A stretch of DNA of 64,000 bases, taken from SXTU01 sp964496695. GTDB lineage: Bacteria; Verrucomicrobiota; Verrucomicrobiia; Limisphaerales; SXTU01. The notes beneath the pieces are model-generated. The model was not told the DNA's origin and searched no databases. It saw only the letters and a program-made list of their open reading frames with translations. Where the stretch lies: the NCBI GenBank assembly GCA_964496695.1, contig CAZCBE010000007.1:1-64000 (forward strand), written 5' to 3'. Numbering within the stretch: position 1 is the stretch's first letter; each line of letters starts with the position of its first letter. The position numbers and the translations under genes were made by a program. Shown piece by piece: positions 44,162-53,508 of this stretch.

Positions 44162-45775
44162 TCATTGCGCGGGGAGGGTGAGCCGGACTTCCAGGCCGCG
44201 CGGCTCGCGGTTCCGCGCGGTGGCAGTGCCGCCGCAGGCTTCAATGCAGGTCTTCACGATGGCCAGGCCCAGGCCCGCGCCACCGGTGTTGCGCGCGCGG
44301 TCCGGGTCGGTGCGGTAGAAGGCGTCGAAGATGCGGTCGAGGTGCTCGGGGGGCACGCCGGGGCCGAGGTCGGTGACGAGGATGACGCAGTTGCTGCCCT
44401 CGCGGCGCGCGGTGATGGTGATGGGGCCCGCGTCGCCCGCGTAACGCAGGGCGTTGCGGACGAGGTTGGAGAGCGCACGTTGCAGCAGCTCGGGCCGGGC
44501 GAAGCAGTTGAGTTCGGCCGGCACCTCGACGACGACCTCGCCTTTGTTGGCGGCCTCGCGCTGCGCGGCGTGATCAGCCACGGTCTTCACGTTGACGCGC
44601 TCGCGCTTGACGTTGCCGGGCTTGAGCGAGGCCTTGGAGATCGAGAGCAGTTCGTTGACAAGGTCGCTCATGTGCTGCACCTCCTCGCTCAAGTCGGCCA
44701 GGGACTCCTTTTGCTGCTCGGTGGAGTGCTGCTCCAGGATGCCCACGGACATCTGGAGGCGGGCGAGGGGGGAGCACAGCTCGTGGGCGATGTCCCCAAG
44801 CGACCGCTTCTGGCCGGTGACGAAGCCTTCGAGGCGCGTGCTCATGCGGTTGATGGCCGCGCCGAGCTGGCCGAGTTCATCGGTGCGCTGGTCGTCCACC
44901 CGGACATCGAACTGGCCGTCAGCGATCTGCCGGGTGGCACGGGTCAGTTGGGCGATGCTCCTGGTGATGCCGCTGATGAGCGGAAACCAGAACAAGCCGC
45001 TCAAGGCGACGATGCCCGCGCAGCCCAGCAGCCACGGACGGTAGTCAAAGAAGAAGCCGCCCGCGCTGAACGTGGTGGAGCGGGCGAGCAGCGTGCCCTG
45101 CACATGGCCGCTGTCGGGCCCGGGCCGCAGGGCGAGCATCAGCCCCACCCAGTAGGCGCGCGGGTTTTCCGACTGCACGAGGAAGCGGCGGTGGATCGGC
45201 GCGCTGCCGGGGGCGTCCGATTTGCCCGCGGCTTGGGCGCTCCGTCCGCCTGCGGAATTCGTGGCTTCCGTCCAGCCGGTTTCGGCGGGCGGGCGGCTGC
45301 TGCCGGTGACATCGGGCGGCGGGCCTTTCTTGCCAGGCGGGCGTTTGCCGGGCGGTGGAAACGGGAGGCCTTCGCTGTTGGTCTCGCTGCCGGTGCTGGC
45401 TCCGGTGGAGGCGCTGCGCCGACCGGTTCCCCCGCTGGGGGGACGGGGAAGCTGGCTGCGCAGGGATTCGGGCAGATCAACTTCCTCGCCGGCGAGGGTT
45501 TCCAGGTCGTTGCCGAGCAGCAGGAACTTCACGCCATGCGCCTCGCCGTAGCGGGCCAGGACATCGTTCCACTCGGTGCGCGGCTTGGTCTCCAGCTCGG
45601 CCATGATGGCGCGCGCGGTGGACTCGACGCGGCCGCCGACGTGGCCGGCGAGGAAGGAATCGAAGCCGCTGCTGGCCGAATAGCGCAGCACGATCCACGC
45701 GATGACCATCAGCAGGACGAGGTTCAGCGAGAACCAGGTGAGAATCTTGGCGGTGAGCGGGAAACGCGGGTTCAT
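44162..45775 (-). CDS. Sensor histidine kinase (CpxA-like)
   Basis: 537 residues. Membrane helix (ILTWFSLNLVLLMVIAWIVL, about 11-30), a periplasmic sensing region of about 220 residues with an unusual Pro/Gly-rich insert, a second helix (GCAGIVALSGLFWFPLIS), HAMP (SIAQLTRATRQIADGQFDVR), the phospho-acceptor His331 in DIAHELCSPLARLQ, and the ATPase with NLVRNALRYA, DLGPGVP and GAGLGLAIVK. The stop overlaps the response-regulator start by four bases, so they are co-translated. Stimulus unknown; the adjacent divergent gene is a YHYH protein. Confidence 0.93.
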   Translation of the reverse strand: MNPRFPLTAKILTWFSLNLVLLMVIAWIVLRYSASSGFDSFLAGHVGGRVESTARAIMAELETKPRTEWNDVLARYGEAHGVKFLLLGNDLETLAGEEVDLPESLRSQLPRPPSGGTGRRSASTGASTGSETNSEGLPFPPPGKRPPGKKGPPPDVTGSSRPPAETGWTEATNSAGGRSAQAAGKSDAPGSAPIHRRFLVQSENPRAYWVGLMLALRPGPDSGHVQGTLLARSTTFSAGGFFFDYRPWLLGCAGIVALSGLFWFPLISGITRSIAQLTRATRQIADGQFDVRVDDQRTDELGQLGAAINRMSTRLEGFVTGQKRSLGDIAHELCSPLARLQMSVGILEQHSTEQQKESLADLSEEVQHMSDLVNELLSISKASLKPGNVKRERVNVKTVADHAAQREAANKGEVVVEVPAELNCFARPELLQRALSNLVRNALRYAGDAGPITITARREGSNCVILVTDLGPGVPPEHLDRIFDAFYRTDPDRARNTGGAGLGLAIVKTCIEACGGTATARNREPRGLEVRLTLPAQ

Positions 45776-46521
45776 GAGACTTCCGGACGAATAAGCATGT
45801 AGCCGGCCGAGCGGACGGTGCGGATGAAACGCGGCTCCTTCGGGTCGTCACCGAGTTTTTTGCGGAGCGCGGAGATATGCACGTCAATGGAACGGTCGAA
45901 CACTTCGTAGTTGCGATTGCGGATTTCGTCGAGCAATTGCTCGCGGGACTTCACCCGGCCCTGCGCGCGGGCCAGCGAAACCAGAAGGTCAAACTCGACG
46001 GGCGTGAGCGTCAGGGGATGCTTGCCCAGGGCGGCGGTGCGGGCGGCGGTGTTGATGCGGAGATCCCCGGCCACAACCTCTTCGTCGGCCTCGGTCTGGG
46101 CTCCGGCGGCGGCGTGGTTCGTCCGGCGGGTCACGGCGCGGAGGCGGGCCAGCAGTTCGCGCGTGGAGAAGGTCTTGGGCAGGTAGTCATCCGCGCCGAG
46201 TTCGAGGCCGACGATGCGGTCGGCCTCGTCCCCGCGCGCGGTGAGCATCAGCACCGGAACGGCGGATTGCTTGCGGATGCGCCTGAGCACCTCGAAGCCG
46301 TCGCAGCCCGGCAGCATGAGGTCGAGGATGACGGCGTGCCATGATTCGGCCACGGCCCGCTCCGCGCCCTCCGGCCCCGTGTGCGTGGCCTGGACGCTGT
46401 AGCCGAGCGGCTCCAGATAGTCCTTGATGAGGCGGCAGAGCTTGCGGTCGTCGTCAATGACGAGAATGCGCGTGGCCGGGGTGGCGGTGGCGGGAGCGGC
46501 TGGTTTGATGGGCGCGGCCAT
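45772..46521 (-). CDS. OmpR/CpxR-type response regulator
   Basis: 249 residues from the ATG at 46521. Receiver: acidic DDD 23-25, Asp67 in VILDLMLP, Lys116 in LPKTF. The residue after the Lys is Thr instead of the usual Pro, a small departure. Winged helix (about 150-249) has the DNA-binding pattern VEFDLLVSLARAQGRVKSRE to RSAGYML. Partners with the kinase gene overlapping downstream. Its promoter region is shared with the divergent YHYH gene at 46747, so it may regulate that gene; this is inference. Confidence 0.93.
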   Translation of the reverse strand: MAAPIKPAAPATATPATRILVIDDDRKLCRLIKDYLEPLGYSVQATHTGPEGAERAVAESWHAVILDLMLPGCDGFEVLRRIRKQSAVPVLMLTARGDEADRIVGLELGADDYLPKTFSTRELLARLRAVTRRTNHAAAGAQTEADEEVVAGDLRINTAARTAALGKHPLTLTPVEFDLLVSLARAQGRVKSREQLLDEIRNRNYEVFDRSIDVHISALRKKLGDDPKEPRFIRTVRSAGYMLIRPEVS

Positions 46522-46746
46522 GAGTGCGTCGGCGGAAGCAATAACAGAAGCCAGCGGGCTTGGGAACTCGCATGGCATCGGGGCGGTTAAAATCGTCGGC
46601 ATCGGGGCGTCTGGCTGGCCTTACGTTTTTCCCGGCAACGGCGGGGGGCGAGCACATTTACACCGGCTTAACAAATCGGCTTCGGCGGGTTCATAATCCC
46701 TTTACACAGGGGGCGCACGTTGGCAGCAGCAAACATCGCCGCCGCC

Positions 46747-49700
46747 ATGAAACTCCATCTCCTTCGCTGCCTCGCCGCGCTGGCCGTGCTCGTCTCGGCC
46801 CATGCCGCTGATGTGACGGTCTCTGATTCCGTCGTCGCCCTCGCCGGGAGCGTGAACGGGACCAGAAACTACACCTTCACCGACGCCGCCTCCGGCCAGA
46901 GCGTCACGGTGGCGGTGACGATGACGGCATATTCCCAGACCGCCGGCGAAGTCTTCACCGTGCTGGACGGCAGCACGCGCCTCGGCATCGGTCCCGGCGG
47001 CAGCGGTGACGACAACCATGTGGACAGCACCGAGGGCGTGAACTTCGCCGCGTCGCTCGTCTCCGCGAGCGCGGGTGTGACGGCCAGTTCAGTGCGCTTA
47101 CGCGTCGCGGGCATCGGCATCCGCGACACCAGCAGCCCGACCTTGAGCTGGGTTTCCTCGGCGACCAGTTCGAATGGCTTTACGGTCAACGCAGAGGCGC
47201 TGTTCACGCTCGACACCGCGACGGCTTCCCTGAACGGCGCGAGCTACGCTGGGCAGCTCCGCTTCGTCGCGGGCGACGACATGCAGCTCAGCGACGCCAT
47301 CACCGGTGGCCTTGGCCTCGTGCTGAACGCGACCTTCACCACCGATGGCTCGGTGATTTCTGCGCCGCTCATTTCCTCCTGGCTCACCAAGGACTCGGGC
47401 AAATACGCGCGCATCTACGAGACCACGGCCAACGCGAACGGCGGCACGACCTCCACCACCTGGAGCCGGGGTGCGGTGGCGCAGACCTTGCCGGCCTATG
47501 CGGGCGTGCAGGAGATCAGCTCCTCGGCCACCTTCGTTTACATCCGCACGACCGGCCTGGGCTTCCACAACATGGGCCCGTGGTATCTTGACGCGGGCAA
47601 GTCACAGCTCTTTCCAAACCTGCCGGGCAACACCGCCACGATCTGGCGCTTCCCGCGCAACCCCTCCGTTGCTGGCTCACCGACGCTCACGACGCTGGGG
47701 GCGATTGGCTATTTTGTGGACGGCGTGGCGATGTTTGACGGGCAGGACGGTTACTTCTGGAGCGGCACGGCGGAGGTGCAGGCCGGGAGCGGCGGGCTGT
47801 GGAATCGTGACGCGTATCCTGAGGAAGGCGTTTCATTCGATCCCGGCAACGCGCACCAGGAGCAGACCGGCACCTATCACTACCATGCCAACCCGCTCGC
47901 GCTGCGCTACCAGCTTGGGGACAACGTCACCTTCAATCCGGCGACGAAGCTCTATACGGAAACCGCCGGGGTGCCCACGAAGCATTCGCCGTTGCTGGGC
48001 TGGGTGAAGGACGGCTATCCCATCTACGGCCCCTACGGCTATGCCTCCGCCAGCAACTCGAGCAGCGGCATCCGCCGCATGACCACGGGCTATGTCCTGC
48101 GCAACGGCCAGAACAGCACGGTGAACCTCGCGACCACCGGCCGCACCACGCTGCCGATGTGGGCCGCGCGCGGGCGCAACCGTTCGGCGACCCTGGCCGG
48201 CAGCGAACATGGCCCGGGGGTGGCCGGCATCTTCGCCGTGGGCCGTTACCACGAGGACTACGAATACCTTGGCGACGTGGGCCAGGTGCAGGGCGTGAAC
48301 TTCGACCTCGACGAGCACAACGGGCGCTTCTGCGTCACGCCGGAATTTCCGAACGGCACCTATGCCTACTTCATGACCATCAACGCGAGCGGCACGCCGG
48401 TCTATCCTTACAACATCGGGCGCGTCTTCTATGGCACCACAAGCGGCGGTCCCGTCACCAGCATCACGGAAGCGGTCACGACCAATTTCGTCGGCGGGCC
48501 GAACGTGCCGTTGAAGGTGGGCCGTCCGACCGTCAATGGCGGAACCGTGACGCTGACCTGGAGCGCGGCGGAAGGCGGCACTTACACGGTGGAAAGCCGC
48601 TCCGAAGTGAACGGCACCTGGACTACGGCGGCATCGGGGGTTGCACCGACGACGAATGTCGGCTCCCGCGCATTGTCGCCGAGCGGCGCCCGCAGCTTTT
48701 ACCGCGTTGCCCGCACGGCGCTGGCGAACTATTCGACCACGGCGACTGGCACGGGCGGCGGTGGTGGAGGAGGGGGTGGTGGCGGGGGCGGCGGGGGAAC
48801 CCCGGTGGCACCCACCATCGCGAGCGTCGCGCCGAACAGCGGGACCGCCAGTGCGTCCGCCACGGTCACGATCACGCTGGGCGGCACGAACCTGCCCCCG
48901 GCGAATGCGGTGCCGAGTTCGGTGACGCTGGGCAGCGCGAGCGGCACGGGTATTTCCTACAACGGCACGGCGGTGATGGCGACCTTCACGCTGCCGGTCA
49001 CCACGGGCCTGCAGAACGTGGTGGTGACCTTCCCGGCTCCCCCGACCGGTGGCATGGCGCTCACGATCACGGGCACGAACGTCTTCACCGTGAACGGTGC
49101 GGGCGGCGGCGGCGGCGGCGGTGGTGGAACGCCAGCCCCGCCGACGATTGCGAGCGTCACGCCGAACAGCGGCACGGCGAGCGCGTCGGCGACGGTGACC
49201 ATCGCCCTGGGAGGCACGAACCTGCCGCCTGCGGACGCGGTGCCGTCCTCCGTCACGTTGGGCAGTGCAAGCGGCACGGGCATTTCTTACAACGGCAGTG
49301 CGGTCACGGCGACCTTCACGCTGCCGGTGACCACGGGCTTGCAAAATGTGGTCGTGACCTTCCCCGCGCCCCCGACTGGAGGCATGGCGCTTACGATCAC
49401 GGGCACGAATGCCTTCACCGTCAATGCGGCTGGTGGGGGTGGCGGTGGTGGTGGAACGCCCGCGCCCCCGACCATTTCGAGCGTCACGCCGAACAGCGGC
49501 ACGGCGAGCGCTTCCGCCACGGTTACTATTACACTCGGTGGCACGAACCGGCCGCCGTCGGATGCGGTGCCGTCCTCGGTGACGCTGGGCAGCGCGACGG
49601 GCACGGGCATTTCCTACAACGGCACGGCGGTGACGGCGACGTTCACTCTGCCAGTCACGACTGGCTTGCAGAACGTGGTGGTAACGTTCCCTGCGCCGCC

Positions 49701-50739
49701 GACGGGAGGCGTGGCGCTCACGATCACGGGCACGAATGCTTTCACGGTGAACGCTGCTGGCGGCGGGGGCGGCGGGGGAACGCCGGCCCCGCCGACCATT
49801 GCGAGTGTCTCGCCCAACAGCGGGACCGCGAGTGCGTCCGCCACGGTCACTATTACACTCGGTGGCACGAACCGGCCGCCGTCGGATGCGGTGCCGTCCT
49901 CGGTGACGCTGGGCAGCGCGACGGGCACGGGCGTTTCCTACAATGGCACAGCGGTGACGGCGACCTTCACGCTGCCGGTCACGACTGGCTTGCAAAATGT
50001 GGTGGTGACATTCCCTGCGCCGCCGACGGGAGGCGTGGCGCTCACGATCACAGGCACGAATGCCTTCACGGTGAACGCAGCGGGTGGTGGCGGGGGCGGA
50101 ACGCCGGTGCCGCCGACCATTGCGAGCGTCACGCCGAACAGCGGCACCGCGAACGCCTCGGCGACTGTCACCTTCACCCTCAGTGGCACCAACCTGCCGC
50201 CTAACGGCACGTCGCCGACCTCCGTCACGCTGGGCGGCGTGACCGGGACGGGTGTTTCCTATAACGGCTCGGCGGTGACCGCCACGTTCACCCTGCCGTC
50301 GGCCACGGGACTGAAAAACGCCGTGATCACCTTCCCGGCAGTGCAGAGCCAGCCCGCGCTCACCATCACCGGCACGAATGTCTTCACCGTGAATGCTGCG
50401 GGTGGCGGCGGTGGTGGCACGTCGAACTCAGTGGCTCCGGGTGGCAGTGCGGCCCGTGGCACCACGGTCACCGTCACGATCACGCTCACCGCGCCGCCGA
50501 ACCTGCCGCCACTGACCGATCCGATGACCAGCCAGACCATCCTGCCATCCTCCGTGACGCTTGGCAGCATCAGCGGCACAAGCATCCAGCGCACCGCGCA
50601 AGGCACCGTGGTCGCCACGTTTGTGATCCCGGGCAACGCGACGACCGGCGCGCAGAATGTGGTGGTGACCTTTCCGCCGCCGCCGGGTATGCCGATGGGG
50701 GCGACCTACACATTGACGGGCGGGTTCACGATTCAATGA
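46747..50739 (+). CDS. Secreted YHYH-domain protein with six IPT/TIG-like repeats
   Basis: 1330 residues from the ATG at 46747 with a signal peptide (LRCLAALAVLVSAHA). Residues about 220-580 hold the YHYH domain, with YHYH at 377-380 and the family motifs GWVKDGYPIYGPYG and YFMTINASGTPVYPYNIG. Residues about 640-1330 carry six units of about 108 residues (PTIASVTPNSG, VPSSVTLGSASGTGISYNG, ALTITGTNAFTVN) like IPT/TIG folds, separated by poly-Gly linkers of 15, 9, 8, 7, 6 and 6. The last unit is divergent. YHYH proteins are predicted extracellular; function is not known. Confidence 0.85.
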   Translation: MKLHLLRCLAALAVLVSAHAADVTVSDSVVALAGSVNGTRNYTFTDAASGQSVTVAVTMTAYSQTAGEVFTVLDGSTRLGIGPGGSGDDNHVDSTEGVNFAASLVSASAGVTASSVRLRVAGIGIRDTSSPTLSWVSSATSSNGFTVNAEALFTLDTATASLNGASYAGQLRFVAGDDMQLSDAITGGLGLVLNATFTTDGSVISAPLISSWLTKDSGKYARIYETTANANGGTTSTTWSRGAVAQTLPAYAGVQEISSSATFVYIRTTGLGFHNMGPWYLDAGKSQLFPNLPGNTATIWRFPRNPSVAGSPTLTTLGAIGYFVDGVAMFDGQDGYFWSGTAEVQAGSGGLWNRDAYPEEGVSFDPGNAHQEQTGTYHYHANPLALRYQLGDNVTFNPATKLYTETAGVPTKHSPLLGWVKDGYPIYGPYGYASASNSSSGIRRMTTGYVLRNGQNSTVNLATTGRTTLPMWAARGRNRSATLAGSEHGPGVAGIFAVGRYHEDYEYLGDVGQVQGVNFDLDEHNGRFCVTPEFPNGTYAYFMTINASGTPVYPYNIGRVFYGTTSGGPVTSITEAVTTNFVGGPNVPLKVGRPTVNGGTVTLTWSAAEGGTYTVESRSEVNGTWTTAASGVAPTTNVGSRALSPSGARSFYRVARTALANYSTTATGTGGGGGGGGGGGGGGGTPVAPTIASVAPNSGTASASATVTITLGGTNLPPANAVPSSVTLGSASGTGISYNGTAVMATFTLPVTTGLQNVVVTFPAPPTGGMALTITGTNVFTVNGAGGGGGGGGGTPAPPTIASVTPNSGTASASATVTIALGGTNLPPADAVPSSVTLGSASGTGISYNGSAVTATFTLPVTTGLQNVVVTFPAPPTGGMALTITGTNAFTVNAAGGGGGGGGTPAPPTISSVTPNSGTASASATVTITLGGTNRPPSDAVPSSVTLGSATGTGISYNGTAVTATFTLPVTTGLQNVVVTFPAPPTGGVALTITGTNAFTVNAAGGGGGGGTPAPPTIASVSPNSGTASASATVTITLGGTNRPPSDAVPSSVTLGSATGTGVSYNGTAVTATFTLPVTTGLQNVVVTFPAPPTGGVALTITGTNAFTVNAAGGGGGGTPVPPTIASVTPNSGTANASATVTFTLSGTNLPPNGTSPTSVTLGGVTGTGVSYNGSAVTATFTLPSATGLKNAVITFPAVQSQPALTITGTNVFTVNAAGGGGGGTSNSVAPGGSAARGTTVTVTITLTAPPNLPPLTDPMTSQTILPSSVTLGSISGTSIQRTAQGTVVATFVIPGNATTGAQNVVVTFPPPPGMPMGATYTLTGGFTIQ
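48806..50430. repeat. Five near-identical ~325-bp tandem repeats (inside the YHYH gene)
   Basis: DNA of units starting near 48806, 49136, 49465, 49787 and 50107 is nearly identical (for example GGCACGAATGCCTTCAC recurs), a sixth is divergent. Repeat number is a likely site of length variation. Confidence 0.88.
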
Positions 50740-50773
50740 CCTATGAAGCTGCGCGCGGCCATGAGCGATTCGG

Positions 50774-50936
50774 AGTGCGGCGAGTTCTTGCCGTTGGTCG
50801 CCGACATGGCTGCGGATGGAAAGGTCATCCCTGGGCTGGCGCAAGCCGTGGCATCTATGATAACCGGTTGCCACCGCACTTCGACGGCGACCAGTCGCCT
50901 GCTGAAAGCGGGGACAAGTCACCGCACTCCATAGCA
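50774..50936. repeat. GGAGTGCGG palindromic element
   Basis: Left end CGGAGTGCGGCGAGTTCTTG, right end GGGACAAGTCACCGCACTCC inverted; same family as 13684 and 35695. It fills the gap between the YHYH gene and the diheme protein. Confidence 0.82.
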
Positions 50937-50941
50937 CGTCT

Positions 50942-53083
50942 GTGAAGCCGCAACCCCTCACCACCAACCAGCGCATCGCCCGGACCTGGGCGTTTCTCGC
51001 GGTGCTGGGGCTGCTGCTGTGGCTGACCCATCGCGCGCGCGGCGCGGAGTCGGAGGTGACGGTCGCCATCGAGCCGCGTTACCGGGGCGAGCCGCTCAAG
51101 TTTGACCAGTTGAGCGTCACGAATGCCGCCGGACAGGCCCTCGGTGTGACCCGGTTGGACATGCTGCTTTCCGGCATCGCCGTGCGGCGCACGAACGGGA
51201 CGTGGCTGGAGAAGCATTACTGGTTCGCGTTCATCAACGGTCGTGCGGGCCGGACGAACTTCGTGCTGCGCGGCCTGCCGGCGGGCGAGTATGACCGGCT
51301 GCGGTTCAACATCGGGGTGCCGGCGGAGCAGAACCTCGGCAATCCCACGCAATGGGACGCGGCGCATCCGCTGAACCCGACTGTGAACGGGCTGCACTGG
51401 AACTGGCAGGGCGGCTACGTCTTTCTCGCGCTGGAGGGGAAATGGGCCTCGCCTGCGTCCGCTGCCGGCCGGCCCGTCGCGGCAGCTTCGGCCCGCGTCA
51501 ACTCGCTCGATACCCGGCTGGCGGATTCCGGGCTGAGCCATCCGTCTCCCGTGATCCCGGCCGCTGAGAAAGCGAAGGGCCGGGAACTGGAGGGTTTCTC
51601 CTGGCACCTGGCCACGGCGCGGCAGTTGATGACGGTGGAAGTGCCGGTGACGCTCACGATTGGCAACAGCTTCGTGCCGGCGCGCACGGCGGCGCTGCGG
51701 CTGGGCTTCGATCTGGCGCGGGTGCTGGATGACGTGGCGTTGGACGAGGAGACGAGTTCCACGCACTCGCGCGAGGGGGATGAACTCGCCGACCGCCTGC
51801 GGCAGAACGTGGAGCGGGCGTTTGTCGTGGGCACCCGCGTGCTGCCTCCGGTTGCCGCTGGCCCGCGTCCCGTGACGCCTGCCCGAGCCACGAACTATGT
51901 GGGCACGCCGTATCGGTTCACGATGTCGGCCTACTTTCCCAAGCCCGCGCTGCCGCTGGACAATCCGCTGACGGTGGAGGGTGTGGAACTTGGCCGCCGG
52001 CTCTTCCACGATCCGCTGCTCTCGCGCGGGGAAAAACAGTCGTGCGCCTCGTGCCATCAGGCGGAAGCGGGCACGGTGGACGGGGGCAAGGCGTTCAGCC
52101 TTGGGGTGGACGGATTGCCCGGGAAGCGCAACGCGATGCCGCTCTACAACCTCGCGTGGAAGTCGGAATTCTTCTGGGACGGGCGCGCGAAGTCCCTCCG
52201 CCAGCAGGCGCTCATGCCGATCCAGGACGAATTGGAAATGCACGAGACGCTGGAGAATGTCGTCGGGAAACTAAAATCCTCTCGAACTGCTGCCGCCCTC
52301 ACCCTCACCCCGGCCCTCTCCCTCCAGGAGAGGGAGAAAGTCAGCCAGCCCCCGGCTTCCACCGGCGGCTCGATTGGCAGTCCGAAGCGGACTGCGTCTC
52401 TCCCTCTCCCAGCGGGAGAGGGCAGGGGTGAGGGAGAGCGGCGCGAACAATCCACAACTACGGCAGCTTCGTCCCAACCGTCCTACGCCACCCTCTTCAC
52501 CCGCGCCTTCGGCACGGCTGAGATCACTGCCGAGCGGGTCGGTCTCGCCTTGGAGCAGTTCCTCCTCACGCTCACGTCGCACGATGCGAAGTTCGACCGC
52601 GTGATGCGCGGCGAGGCCAAGTTCACCGCGGAGGAGCAGCGCGGCTTTGAGCTGTTTCACACGGAGCACGATCCCCGGCGCGGCCAGTTTGGCGCCGACT
52701 GCTTTCACTGCCACGGCGGGCCGCTCTTCCAAAATGTCGCCTTCGCGAACAACGGGCTGGACTACAACCCGCTGGACCTGGGCCGCTACAACGTGACCGG
52801 CCAGGAGGGCGACAAGGGGAAGTTCGCCGTGCCTTCGCTCCGCAACGTCGAACTGACCGCACCCTACATGCACGACGGACGCCATCGCACGCTGGAGGAC
52901 GCCGTGTTTCACTACGTGCGCGGCGTGCGCCGGAGCCCGACCCTGGACCCGAATCTGGCCAAGCACCCGTCCGGCGGGGTGCGCATCCCGCCGGAGGATT
53001 TGCGGGCGCTGGTGGCCTTTTTGAGAACCCTCACCGACGAGGCGTTGCGGCCTGACCGCCGCAGCGCTGCGCTTACGCCATGA
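50942..53083 (+). CDS. Fused MbnP-like and MbnH/MauG-like diheme protein with repeat insertion
   Basis: 713 residues, GTG start, signal peptide (TWAFLAVLGLLLWLTHRARG). Residues about 38-290 match MbnP: EPRYRGEPLKFD, RFNIGVPAEQN, HPLNPTVNGLHWNWQGGYVF and EGKW. The rest is a diheme peroxidase: heme sites CASCH (368-372) and CFHCH (587-591), with GRRLFHDPLLSRGE and APYMHDGRHRTLED. In methanotrophs MbnH oxidises a Trp of a separate MbnP to make a copper site; here both are in one chain. Residues about 449-512 (LTPALSLQ filler) come from two CCCTCTCCC hairpins and sit in a loop before YATLFTRAFG. Confidence 0.88.
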   Translation: MKPQPLTTNQRIARTWAFLAVLGLLLWLTHRARGAESEVTVAIEPRYRGEPLKFDQLSVTNAAGQALGVTRLDMLLSGIAVRRTNGTWLEKHYWFAFINGRAGRTNFVLRGLPAGEYDRLRFNIGVPAEQNLGNPTQWDAAHPLNPTVNGLHWNWQGGYVFLALEGKWASPASAAGRPVAAASARVNSLDTRLADSGLSHPSPVIPAAEKAKGRELEGFSWHLATARQLMTVEVPVTLTIGNSFVPARTAALRLGFDLARVLDDVALDEETSSTHSREGDELADRLRQNVERAFVVGTRVLPPVAAGPRPVTPARATNYVGTPYRFTMSAYFPKPALPLDNPLTVEGVELGRRLFHDPLLSRGEKQSCASCHQAEAGTVDGGKAFSLGVDGLPGKRNAMPLYNLAWKSEFFWDGRAKSLRQQALMPIQDELEMHETLENVVGKLKSSRTAAALTLTPALSLQEREKVSQPPASTGGSIGSPKRTASLPLPAGEGRGEGERREQSTTTAASSQPSYATLFTRAFGTAEITAERVGLALEQFLLTLTSHDAKFDRVMRGEAKFTAEEQRGFELFHTEHDPRRGQFGADCFHCHGGPLFQNVAFANNGLDYNPLDLGRYNVTGQEGDKGKFAVPSLRNVELTAPYMHDGRHRTLEDAVFHYVRGVRRSPTLDPNLAKHPSGGVRIPPEDLRALVAFLRTLTDEALRPDRRSAALTP
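52290..52440. repeat. Inverted pair of CCCTCTCCC hairpins inside the diheme gene
   Basis: ACCCCGGCCCTCTCCCTCCA at 52303 and CTCTCCCAGCGGGAGAGGGC at 52404, opposite orientations, fully in frame with the coding sequence. Confidence 0.85.
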
Positions 53084-53104
53084 AGCCAAACCTTACCGGC
53101 GGGC

Positions 53105-53445
53105 GGACACGATTGGCGCGGAGCGGCTCTCTGCGGCGTGAACGCCGCGCTCCGCACCCGGTGCACGCCACCTTTCATTTTGCCCGTGCGGGCAAACGGC
53201 GGACGGACCTGTGGAATACGTGTGCCCGGTCCGTCCGCCGCGTTCTTTCAGAAGCCGCGCCCAAAGATTTGGGACGGAGAATGGGTGAAGTCGAAACTTT
53301 GAGCCCGGATTCCAGAGCGAGCGGTCACCCACGACGCGGAGCGCGGCCTTCAAGCCGCAGAAACGTGAGCAGCTCACGGGTCCTGCGAGTGCCCTTTTGC
53401 ACGCGGGGCTTTCTGCGGCGTGAACGCCGCGCGCCGGACGCTCCC
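53105..53445. repeat. Intergenic copies of the ~100-bp GGCGTTCACGCCGCAG family
   Basis: A half copy at 53126-53157 (CTGCGGCGTGAACGCCGCGC), and a full copy at 53337-53440 (GGAGCGCGGCCTTCAAGCCG to TGCGGCGTGAACGCCGCGCG). Between is GCCCGTGCGGGC and a GTCCGTCCGCC pair. No gene seen. Confidence 0.78.
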
Positions 53446-53508
53446 GCCATGATTTCTTTGCTGGGTTCGCGGTCGGTTCTTGCGGTAACTTGGTGACCAT
53501 CGCTCGTC

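Noticed and set aside
48806..50430. CRISPR-like array
   Set aside because: The repeats are 325-bp coding units of one protein with no short repeats and unique spacers.
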